Assembly (NCBI GenBank): GCA_900551915.1
Contig: URXT01000019.1
Span: forward strand, 1 to 34,578
Length of the DNA stretch: 34,578 nt
From: an uncultured bacterium
GTDB taxonomy: Bacteria > Cyanobacteriota > Vampirovibrionia > Gastranaerophilales > Gastranaerophilaceae
Direction: 5' to 3'
The notes beneath the pieces were generated by a model, which saw only the letters and a program-made list of their open reading frames with translations, made no database searches and was not told where the DNA came from. A program made the position numbers and the translations under genes. Numbering within the stretch: the stretch's first letter is position 1; every line of letters starts with the position of its first letter. Shown in pieces: positions 6,778 through 13,601 of the stretch.

Positions 6778-7424
6778 ATTTGAAAAATGTGAAAATAATT
6801 TCAAACCCTGTTGTACTTTTAAACCTTTGCGTAATGCGCGACGAAAAAACAGACAGCCAGGGTGTTAGGATTGCCGCAAGAAAAATCACAAGATGCCTTT
6901 TGTATGAGGCCTCCCAAAACCTTCCGCTCGTAGAAAAAGAGGTTAAAACTCCAGTTGCGTCCTTCATTGCAAAAACTATCGACCCTGAAATTAATTTAAT
7001 TATTTCACCGATTTTACGCGCCGGCCTGATATTTACTGATGAAGCCATCGACATTCTTCCACAAGCCTGCATACGCCATATTGGAATGTACAGGGATGAA
7101 AAAACTCTTAAACCAATTTGGTATTACAACAAAGTTCCTATGGAGGCACCAAATCCTGAAAAGTTTTATATCTATATTACAGACCCCATGCTTGCAACCG
7201 GGAATTCGCTACTTGAAGCAATAAAACTCTATGCCGACAAAGGAATTCCGATTAAAAACATCAAATGTATCTGCATTATTGCTGCTCCGGAAGGTATTGA
7301 AAATATCCGCAAGCATTATCCTGATATAGAAATTATCACGGCTGCAGTTGATGAAAAACTCAATGAAAAAGGCTACATTGTTCCCGGAATGGGAGATGCC
7401 GGAGACAGAATTTTCAATACGTAA
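6774..7424 (+). CDS. upp: Uracil phosphoribosyltransferase
   Basis: UPRT makes UMP from uracil and PRPP in pyrimidine salvage. The 216 residues match the family length. The PRPP-binding loop is ITDPMLATGNS (the usual last pair is GS or GG), and the uracil-binding C-terminus GDAGDRIFNT is present. AGGAG at 6761-6765 and an ATGA overlap with the mlaD stop fix the start and imply translational coupling. A GTG at 6765 in the same frame is rejected because it sits on the Shine-Dalgarno sequence. The pairing with a lipid-transport gene has no obvious functional logic. Confidence 0.93.
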   Translation: MNLKNVKIISNPVVLLNLCVMRDEKTDSQGVRIAARKITRCLLYEASQNLPLVEKEVKTPVASFIAKTIDPEINLIISPILRAGLIFTDEAIDILPQACIRHIGMYRDEKTLKPIWYYNKVPMEAPNPEKFYIYITDPMLATGNSLLEAIKLYADKGIPIKNIKCICIIAAPEGIENIRKHYPDIEIITAAVDEKLNEKGYIVPGMGDAGDRIFNT

Positions 7425-7514
7425 AAATTCTTTACAAAATTTTCTGATTTTTTAAAGTTTTTCAATTAATCTGACGTATTTTCTCATATGTGTAGAAAAT
7501 AAGGAAATTTTTTA

Positions 7515-8879
7515 ATGCCTGATTTTGATTATGAAAAACTTTTCAAAATGTTTGATTTTAATGAGATAGTTTACGGCCAAAAAGCCGCTTCTCAGACAAA
7601 TCCAAAATACAGCGCACAATATACCCTCCCAAAAGGTAAAGGCTGGAGAAGTATCGCGTCGAAATTTATAATTTCCAAAAAAGATTTCATCAAAAACAAT
7701 CAACATTTGGCAAAATATTTTGAAAATGAAAAGCTTTCAATTCCGGCAGGCACAAAGTTCAATGTTCCGGGTCACAAAGCCCAAAAAGGCGACACCGCAA
7801 CCTCAATTGCAACAAAGTACGGAATGACAGTAAAAGAATTTTTAGAACTTAATAACATGGACAATAAAACTGCAAAAGTACTTAAGGATAAAGTATATTA
7901 CGTATACGCACAGCCATCGGAAGCGTTTAAAAAGAAAATGCAGGCACCAATTCCGGAACCACAGCTTGAAATCAAACCGCCTTTAGCACCTCAGCCCGTC
8001 CCAAGCAAAGCACCTGTAATAGAAAGAACTACGCAAACAAGACCAAATAATCCAGTAAATAATTCCGTTGAAATTTCTGAAATGTCGGATGCGCAGAAAA
8101 TCAAATCAGTTTCAAAAAAATCTGATGTAAGCAAGGTTACCGGAATCAGCCAGGAATTTATAAATAAACTTATTGAATTTGAAGGAGTGAAAAGAGAACT
8201 TTCAGAAGATCCTATTTCCCGTCCTATTGTCGGAATTGGACATGATTTAGCCTGCAGACCGAAAAAAGAACTGCAAAAATACAGAAAACTCAAAGCACGC
8301 GGATATAAATTATCTGACAAAGATATGTATCAGCTTTTGACAAAGGACATTCTGGAAGCCCAAAACGGATTGAAGAAAACCTTTGGCGCTAATTACAACA
8401 AGCTTACGCAGGCGCAAAAAGAAGCATTAATTGATTTAATTTTTAATACAGGCGTAAGTACATTTAGAGAAAGCAAAAAGCTTATCGGACATATTAACGA
8501 AGGCTTTAAACACAAAGGCAAAAATCCTAAAAAAGCAGATGCTTGTTTTTACAATGCAGCAATGGAATTCGACCACAGAGTTGCTGGCGGAGAAGTACTT
8601 CCGGGTCTTTGCAAAAGAAGAATTAACGATATGATGATTTTCACAAACCATAAGCCCTCCCAAATGCCCCGAAAAGTCCTTGAAAAATTATATGAAAATT
8701 ATGCAAAAGGTCTATATGCCGCAAGAAATAAAACCGAATATTTCAGAACAACAAACGAACTTATGGGCTGCCAGCTTGTTAAAAACAGAAGAGGTCGAAT
8801 TGAAACAGCTTCCCTTTCTAAACCGACACGATGGATTAATAACAAAAGAAACATAATGACAGATGTTGTTTTAAAATAA
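7515..8879 (+). CDS. LysM-like repeats plus GH24 (T4-type) lysozyme
   Basis: This 454-residue peptidoglycan hydrolase carries two LysM-like segments (about 36-85 and 88-131, the second with KGDTATSIATKYGMTVKEFL), a Pro-rich linker (about 143-170) and a phage-lysozyme GH24 domain (about 213-385). The predicted catalytic Glu223 lies in EFEG, followed by GIGH at 240-243, the same order as T4 lysozyme Glu11 and its GIGH. The core helix TQAQKEALIDLIFNTG also matches. No signal peptide or membrane helix is seen, so export, if any, needs another route. AAGGAA precedes the ATG. The stop is two bases from the convergent asparaginase stop, with no terminator between them. Confidence 0.88.
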   Translation: MPDFDYEKLFKMFDFNEIVYGQKAASQTNPKYSAQYTLPKGKGWRSIASKFIISKKDFIKNNQHLAKYFENEKLSIPAGTKFNVPGHKAQKGDTATSIATKYGMTVKEFLELNNMDNKTAKVLKDKVYYVYAQPSEAFKKKMQAPIPEPQLEIKPPLAPQPVPSKAPVIERTTQTRPNNPVNNSVEISEMSDAQKIKSVSKKSDVSKVTGISQEFINKLIEFEGVKRELSEDPISRPIVGIGHDLACRPKKELQKYRKLKARGYKLSDKDMYQLLTKDILEAQNGLKKTFGANYNKLTQAQKEALIDLIFNTGVSTFRESKKLIGHINEGFKHKGKNPKKADACFYNAAMEFDHRVAGGEVLPGLCKRRINDMMIFTNHKPSQMPRKVLEKLYENYAKGLYAARNKTEYFRTTNELMGCQLVKNRRGRIETASLSKPTRWINNKRNIMTDVVLK

Positions 8880-8881
8880 AC

Positions 8882-9829
8882 CTACATTGCAACGATTTGC
8901 CCAACTGTTTCGCCGTGGAGAGTGCGAATTATCATATCAGAAGAAATATCAGCCCAGTGAAGATTTTTAAGTGATTGCACCACAACATATTCACGCGCTT
9001 TCATATCGCAATCGCTGATTTTCACAACAAATGCCTCTTCTTTTTCAAGATTTACAACAATACAAAGCCCACCGGCTCCGACTTTTGCAATGATTTTTTC
9101 GGAATTTTGTATAATTTTTGTATCCAAACGATTTTCGCCGCCGATTAAATACGGATGATTTAAAAATGCATTTTTAATCTTTTCATAACGCGGGTTTGTG
9201 AATAAGTTCAGATATCCTCTAAGCATATCTTCCAAAGGCATTGACATAATAGGCACGCCACAGCCATCTTTTGTCATCGGAAATCTGTGTTTGAGAGCAC
9301 AAAGCTCTGTAATTTTTTCTTTTATTTTTACTTGAAGCGGATGTTCATCTTCATAATAAGTATTTAAATCCCATCCGTTCATTTTACAAAGCCCGAGCAT
9401 CATAATATGTTTTCCTGCACAATTGTTATGAAGGACGTTTTCAACTTCATTTTTTAGCAGCATTTCCTCCTGTTTGGTTTTGGATAAAGGCTTGTGAATT
9501 CCGCATTTCAAAAAAGTTTCATCAATGCCGAGTTTATTTAAAAGATTTCTTTCAACTTCCAGATGAACATCCTCGCCAGCGTGAGAAGCACAACAAATTG
9601 CAATTTCTTCATCTGACATATCATATTTGATATCCATACCGTAATCTATCAAAAGACTTGCCTGCAAAGGCTTGGCACAGGAGCGCAGGTAAAACGGGTA
9701 ATGTCCGGTTTCGCCGGAATATTCCAGAACTCTTTCCTTATTTGCCAGCATTCTAAAGCCGTAATGTTCTTCCTCCACAAGAGTTCCGCGCAGGTATTTT
9801 ACCAGAATTTCAGGTCTCGGGTTAAACAT
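8882..9829 (-). CDS. L-asparaginase, Rhizobium-type (asparaginase II family)
   Basis: The 315-residue protein belongs to the thermolabile, serine/lysine-type asparaginase family known from Rhizobium etli, unrelated to E. coli AnsA/AnsB. Family landmarks are present: RSCAKPLQA (Ser-x-x-Lys dyad), CCASHAGEDVH, HNNCAGKH, DGCGVP and KVGAGGLC. It would hydrolyse asparagine to aspartate and ammonia in the cytoplasm; no signal peptide is seen. The ATG overlaps the end of the upstream gene by eight bases and GAGG lies just before it, so translation is coupled. Confidence 0.88.
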   Translation of the reverse strand: MFNPRPEILVKYLRGTLVEEEHYGFRMLANKERVLEYSGETGHYPFYLRSCAKPLQASLLIDYGMDIKYDMSDEEIAICCASHAGEDVHLEVERNLLNKLGIDETFLKCGIHKPLSKTKQEEMLLKNEVENVLHNNCAGKHIMMLGLCKMNGWDLNTYYEDEHPLQVKIKEKITELCALKHRFPMTKDGCGVPIMSMPLEDMLRGYLNLFTNPRYEKIKNAFLNHPYLIGGENRLDTKIIQNSEKIIAKVGAGGLCIVVNLEKEEAFVVKISDCDMKAREYVVVQSLKNLHWADISSDMIIRTLHGETVGQIVAM

Positions 9830-10571
9830 CTTTCCTCACAATCTTCAAAAGCTGCACAAGTTTTTCTTTTAATTTCTTATTTTCGTCTTTAAGTTTTTCA
9901 ACTTCTTCAGATGATTTTTCTTCCAAGTTCATATACGCTCTGCTTGCTGTAGGAGCTGAAGTATAATCAAGAATAAATCTTTTTTTCGATTCCTCCTGAA
10001 GAGTAAAAATCATTTTTGTATCATTTTTGTCAACCAGGTTCATTGAATCAAGAACCTGAGCGTACTTAAGCTGTTTGCCTTCACTGTTAATCCTGCATTG
10101 TTCGTCAAGCGCATTTTGAACCTGGTTAAAGCTGAGTTTTTTATTATGCATAAAGTACTCGCCTGTCTTAAATTTGCCGGAAATAAATCCTGCCATTGCA
10201 TAAGCTTGATCAGATTCAGGACGCTCAAGATATTTTTGTTCAACACAAAACATGAAATATTTTGCGGCCTCTTCCATTGTCAAATACATGCTCAACGCAA
10301 TTTCCAAAATCGAATAATCGGCATTGCAGAGATTTAAAAAACTATACATATTTGCGTCAAGTCCGCAGTTTTTTTGCATAAGTTCAGTTCTGCCGTTAAA
10401 TGTCAAAACGGGTTTGTAAAGGGCAAACAAATCATCTTCTTTTGTTTCAAGGATTTTTTCGCAATTGTGTTCTTTGATGTCCTCTTTTAATTTCACATAA
10501 ATCACCTGCTTAATCCAAAGCGGTAATTCCAGAAGCTTGTTCATATATAAATCGAAAATATTCTTCTTCAT
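9822..10571 (-). CDS. Hypothetical protein with MshEN-like segment and C-terminal coiled coil
   Basis: I do not recognise the full 249-residue protein. Residues about 135-200 (KTGEYFMHNKKLSFNQVQNALDE, then a second similar half around YAQVLDSMNLV) resemble the MshEN/GspE-N fold, where two helical repeats can bind cyclic di-GMP or mediate docking. Residues about 217-245 are a charged coiled coil. The N-terminal half is mostly helical. GAAGG eight bases before the ATG sets the start. It overlaps the asparaginase gene, so the pair is an operon. The MshEN resemblance is tentative. Confidence 0.7.
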   Translation of the reverse strand: MKKNIFDLYMNKLLELPLWIKQVIYVKLKEDIKEHNCEKILETKEDDLFALYKPVLTFNGRTELMQKNCGLDANMYSFLNLCNADYSILEIALSMYLTMEEAAKYFMFCVEQKYLERPESDQAYAMAGFISGKFKTGEYFMHNKKLSFNQVQNALDEQCRINSEGKQLKYAQVLDSMNLVDKNDTKMIFTLQEESKKRFILDYTSAPTASRAYMNLEEKSSEEVEKLKDENKKLKEKLVQLLKIVRKDV

Positions 10572-10803
10572 TCTTTAAACCTTCCCGCCGCACAGGGACG
10601 AGGCAAATTAGTTTGGCAAATTTTAATAAAAATTTCAAAAATATAATATCACATATATTCCTTAAATTCCACGCTGTTAAGATATTTAAAGCGGAAACTC
10701 CGCTCAATCTAATCGTCTGCCAGAAGGAAAAATCCCCTTTTCTTCCTATTGATTTAACTTTTAAATAATTGTAAAATAAGTTTACCGGATAGGAGAAATA
10801 GTT
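10572..10803. promoter_or_regulatory. Divergent spacer with the VKOR gene promoter
   Basis: The 232-base gap separates two divergent transcripts. On the plus strand TTGATT (10749-10754), a 17-base spacer and TAAAAT (10772-10777) form a good sigma-70 type promoter, 27 bases before the VKOR gene start. A small hairpin GCGGA-AAC-TCCGC lies near 10691-10703. Minus-strand A/T-rich boxes near 10640 could serve the coiled-coil gene. No gene is seen in the gap. Confidence 0.6.
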
Positions 10804-12018
10804 ATGGAAAATGAAAACAAATCACATTTAGTGAAAAAGATTGTTATATTAATTCTTACTTTTATAGGATTTGTAACAACTATTAAACTGGCAATTATTT
10901 ATTACAATGCAAACTTCAATCCGTACGCTTTGCCAAGTTTCTGTTCAATCAGCAACTTCATCGACTGCGACGGAATTGCAAAAACAACCGAATCCCAATT
11001 CTTTGGCATTCCGCTTGCGTATTGGGGATTGTTCTTGTATTCGTTCATTATTATGCTGCTTTTTGCAAAAAAATTGAAGGACTTCAAACTTTTAAGATTT
11101 CTGGAGGTTTTCAAAAATCCGCTTGATTACATTGCAGCGCTCGGTCTGATTTCGTTTACAATCAGCATGATACTTCTTTGTGTAAGCCTTTTTGAAATCA
11201 AAAAACTTTGCATACTCTGCGCCTTCACATATATTCTAAACCTTTTGATAGCTCTTATCGCAGCAGACTGGCAAAACGGCGGATTTATAAAAGCCTTCAA
11301 AAACAGCGTTGCAGATTTTCTTGACGCATTAAAAATTAAAAAATACTTAATTGCATTTATCATTGTAGCGCTTGCCGCAACAGGATTTTTAAGCTGGGCA
11401 ACCTTATCATACAAATTCACGCCCCAGGTAAAATCTAAAAAAGAATTCGGAGAATTCGTCAACACAAAACACAACAAATATGCCGTTTCCGGTAATGTTT
11501 TAGGTGACAAAGACGGTAAAGTAATTGTTTATGCATATACAGATTATCGTTGTCCAATATGCAGCGCATATAACATAATGATTCACAAAGCTGCAAAAGA
11601 GTTAAAGAATGTAAAGATTATTCACAAAAATCTTCCGCTTGATACAGAATGCAACAAATATCTTCAACAGCCCTTCCACGTAGGCGCATGCCAGATGGCA
11701 CGATACGCTCTGGCAGCCGAAAAACAAGGAAAATTCTGGGATATTAATTCTCTTTTCTTTGAAAAACAGCCAAATACTGATGAAGAAATTCTCAAGATTG
11801 CGGAAAAAATCGGACTTGACACAGAAAAGCTTCAAAAAGATGCTGAAAGTTTCGAAGTTAAAAAACAAATCGAATATGATATCGAACTTGGAACAGCAAA
11901 AGGAATTAACGGCACACCGGCAACCGTTATCGGAAGTACAGTATACATGGGGATAAAACCTTACAGTGAACTCAAAAGAATTCTTATCGAAGCAGGAGCA
12001 GAAAAACGCGGATTCTAA
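10804..12018 (+). CDS. VKOR-thioredoxin fusion, disulfide bond formation
   Basis: The N-terminal half (about 1-205) is an integral-membrane vitamin K epoxide reductase domain with five or so hydrophobic helices. It has the loop cysteine pair Cys47/Cys55 and the quinone-site CILC motif Cys136/Cys139. The C-terminal half (about 213-404) is a DsbA-like thioredoxin domain with active site CPIC (Cys250/Cys253) and the cis-proline segment NGTPATVIG. Together it should oxidise periplasmic cysteines and pass electrons to quinone, replacing DsbA plus DsbB. This fusion is well known in cyanobacteria. AGGAG at 10791-10795 sets the start. queH overlaps its 3' end. Confidence 0.93.
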   Translation: MENENKSHLVKKIVILILTFIGFVTTIKLAIIYYNANFNPYALPSFCSISNFIDCDGIAKTTESQFFGIPLAYWGLFLYSFIIMLLFAKKLKDFKLLRFLEVFKNPLDYIAALGLISFTISMILLCVSLFEIKKLCILCAFTYILNLLIALIAADWQNGGFIKAFKNSVADFLDALKIKKYLIAFIIVALAATGFLSWATLSYKFTPQVKSKKEFGEFVNTKHNKYAVSGNVLGDKDGKVIVYAYTDYRCPICSAYNIMIHKAAKELKNVKIIHKNLPLDTECNKYLQQPFHVGACQMARYALAAEKQGKFWDINSLFFEKQPNTDEEILKIAEKIGLDTEKLQKDAESFEVKKQIEYDIELGTAKGINGTPATVIGSTVYMGIKPYSELKRILIEAGAEKRGF

Positions 12019-12559
12019 AATCCTTCTGCATGCCTGCTGTGCAATATGTTCTTCATATCCCGTATCTTTTTTGAAAGATGCGGGATATGAAGTTGTTGTA
12101 TATTTTTATAATCCAAACATTCACCCTGCAGAAGAATACCAAAAAAGACTCGACGCTCAAAGAACTTTATGCAAACATTTCGGCGTCGAACTTATTGAAG
12201 AAAAATATGAACCGGAGGAGTTTTTCGAATATGTAAAAGGATTTGAAAATGAACCTGAAAAAGGCTTACGATGTGACAAATGTTTTTCTTTGCGGCTTGA
12301 GAAAACTGCGCAAAAAGCAAAAGATTTAGGGATTAAAAATTTCACAACCTCAATTGTCATAAGCCCGCACAAAAATTTTCAAAAGCTTTCTGACATCGGC
12401 ACAAAAATTGCCTCACAATATGATTTAAATTTTGAAGCGATAGATTTTAAAAAGAAAGACGGTTTTTTAAAGACGAACAAAATCGCGAATTCTCTTGGGC
12501 TTTACCGGCAGAACTACTGCGGCTGCAAGTTTAGTAAGAGAGTGAAAAGTGAGAAGTGA
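11966..12559 (+). CDS. queH: Epoxyqueuosine reductase QueH
   Basis: QueH (former DUF208) reduces epoxyqueuosine to queuosine in tRNA, the last modification step, using iron-sulfur chemistry. Landmarks: the adjacent cysteines HACCAIC (24, 25, 28), YFYNPNIHP, RCDKC (103, 106), and YCGC (185, 187). The start is uncertain. The first possible codon is a GTG at 11966, inside the VKOR gene by 53 bases, and no ATG, GTG or TTG lies nearer the conserved KILLHACC core. The last residues (VKSEK and stop) are read from heptamer repeat copy B, so the repeat has supplied the C-terminus. Confidence 0.88.
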   Translation: MNSKEFLSKQEQKNADSKILLHACCAICSSYPVSFLKDAGYEVVVYFYNPNIHPAEEYQKRLDAQRTLCKHFGVELIEEKYEPEEFFEYVKGFENEPEKGLRCDKCFSLRLEKTAQKAKDLGIKNFTTSIVISPHKNFQKLSDIGTKIASQYDLNFEAIDFKKKDGFLKTNKIANSLGLYRQNYCGCKFSKRVKSEK

Positions 12560-12622
12560 AAGGTGAGAAGTCCTTTACAAAATTAGATATTAGTGAAAAT
12601 TTACAATACCAGAATTCATGAA
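12542..12622 (+). repeat. Heptamer repeat cluster, copy B
   Basis: Four tandem units (GTGAAAA, GTGAGAA, GTGAAAG, GTGAGAA; 12542-12569) are followed by GTCCTTTACAAAAT and a conserved flank to about 12622 that aligns with 32349-32405 (copy D), including TAGATATT, TTTACAA and ACCAGAATT. The queH stop codon (12557-12559) lies in the third unit. Confidence 0.85.
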
Positions 12623-12681
12623 ACTAAATCTCTCCACCCCATTGGAAAAGAATGTGGACATATTTTTCATGAATACCGTGA

Positions 12682-12757
12682 CACTTCCCCACCCCTTGCG
12701 GGCGGGGAAGATTTTCTGCGTGAGGCATCCGAACGCTAGAAAATCAGGGGCGGGGTT
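12682..12757. repeat. GC-rich nested hairpins between queH and the DedA gene
   Basis: CTTCCCC (12684-12690) can pair with GGGGAAG (12704-12710), and the ACCCC block with a later GGGGCGGGG (12747-12755). Inside, ATTTTCT-GCGT (12711-12721) pairs with ACGC-TAGAAAAT (12733-12744). The CCCCTTGCGG core recurs at 32414-32423 next to repeat copy D, also in a hairpin-forming context. It is much richer in G+C than its surroundings and no coding frame is supported. Confidence 0.55.
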
Positions 12758-12815
12758 TTGTGTCAAGTTGACCCGCTACAATTAACTGAGTTATGGGAAT
12801 AATAATTTAATTTTT

Positions 12816-12882
12816 AACCCCTCACCCGCATTTGTACGGCTCACTCCTCACCGTTCACTCTTCACTTTTTTCATGCTACAAT
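12816..12882 (-). repeat. Heptamer repeat cluster, copy C (inverted), with shared promoter block
   Basis: Read on the minus strand, this segment holds degenerate units GTGAAGA, GTGAACG, GTGAGGA and GTGAGCC, then a GGGTGAGGGGTT tail. Bases 12860-12882 are the exact inverted copy of 2994-3016 next to purB. Read on the plus strand, that shared block ends in the extended -10 box before the DedA-family gene. Confidence 0.8.
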
Positions 12883-12894
12883 ATTTTGGGAGAG
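12874..12894 (+). promoter_or_regulatory. Extended -10 promoter of the DedA-family gene
   Basis: TGCTACAAT at 12874-12882 is an extended -10 element identical to that of purB. The predicted +1 is 12889, inside GGGAGAG (12888-12894), the ribosome site of the gene starting at 12900. The 5' leader would be about 11 bases. Confidence 0.6.
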
Positions 12895-12899
12895 AAAAT

Positions 12900-13481
12900 A
12901 TGCACGAAATTCTTGTAAAAATTAATGACTTGTTTCAAAGCTTAGGCGTTCCGGGATTAGCCTTGAATTCGTTTATCGAAAGCTTTTTCCTTGTTCCGCC
13001 GCCGGATATTCTATTAATCTCAATGGATTTGGCAAAGCCTGAAAAATCTTTATATTATGCTACTATTTGCACTATTGCATCAGCTTTTGGCGGTGCCTTC
13101 GGATATTTTATAGGAAAATTCGGAGGGCGTCCGGTTTTTAATTTTCTTTTCAGAAATAAACACGAACAGTTCGACCACGTTGAAAAACTTTATGAACAAT
13201 ACGGGTCTATGGCAGTATTTTTTTCCGCTTTTACGCCAATCCCATACAAAATCTTCACAATCGCAAGCGGAATTTTAAATATGAATTTCTGGAAATTCAT
13301 GCTGGCAAGTTTTCTCGGCAGAGGAATGCGCTTTTATCTTGTAAGCATTGTACTCATGCTTTTTGGCCCCATGATTAAACAATATATAGAATGGGTTATT
13401 TTGGCTGTTACGGTTCTAATTATACTTTTCTTTGTAATCCTTTATAAAAAAAGACACATGTTTAAAAATACAAATAATTAA
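12900..13481 (+). CDS. DedA/VTT-domain membrane protein
   Basis: The 193-residue integral-membrane protein has the VTT (DedA, SNARE-associated) pattern. An amphipathic N-terminal re-entrant segment with ESFFLVPPPD (about 25-34) is followed by GxxxGYxIGKFGG (about 69-79), the second re-entrant motif FTPIPYKIFTIASG (about 115-128), a GRG-R turn, and C-terminal membrane helices. DedA proteins are proposed to move or recycle lipid carriers such as undecaprenyl phosphate or phosphatidylethanolamine, driven by proton motive force. This one looks closest to the YqaA-like branch. The frame extends to an ATG at 12873, but that codon is upstream of the predicted transcript start, so the ATG at 12900 behind GGGAG is chosen. 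Confidence 0.85.
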   Translation: MHEILVKINDLFQSLGVPGLALNSFIESFFLVPPPDILLISMDLAKPEKSLYYATICTIASAFGGAFGYFIGKFGGRPVFNFLFRNKHEQFDHVEKLYEQYGSMAVFFSAFTPIPYKIFTIASGILNMNFWKFMLASFLGRGMRFYLVSIVLMLFGPMIKQYIEWVILAVTVLIILFFVILYKKRHMFKNTNN

Positions 13482-13522
13482 TTTCATATATTTATATTAG
13501 TGTATATTTTTGAAAATGGGTA

Positions 13523-13561
13523 TATAATATAATAAATCAATTTGTCCTATCAGATTGATTT
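13523..13561 (+). promoter_or_regulatory. Promoter and hairpin upstream of the Met-rich TPR gene
   Basis: TATAAT at 13523-13528 lies downstream of the DedA gene stop and is a likely -10. Just after it, AAATCAAT (13534-13541) and ATTGATTT (13554-13561) form an 8-bp inverted repeat at the very start of the predicted transcript. No good -35 is visible. Confidence 0.45.
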
Positions 13562-13601
13562 TATTAAAAAAATCATTATAATTAGGAAAAGGATGATTAA
13601 G

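Noticed and set aside
12873..12899. Upstream ATG for the DedA-family gene
   Set aside because: The ATG overlaps the -10 promoter region, and the later ATG has GGGAG in place.
13542..13601. Upstream start for the Met-rich TPR protein
   Set aside because: It would bury the signal peptide behind 20 charged and hydrophobic residues and lacks a ribosome site; MNKK at 13602 has AAAGGA.
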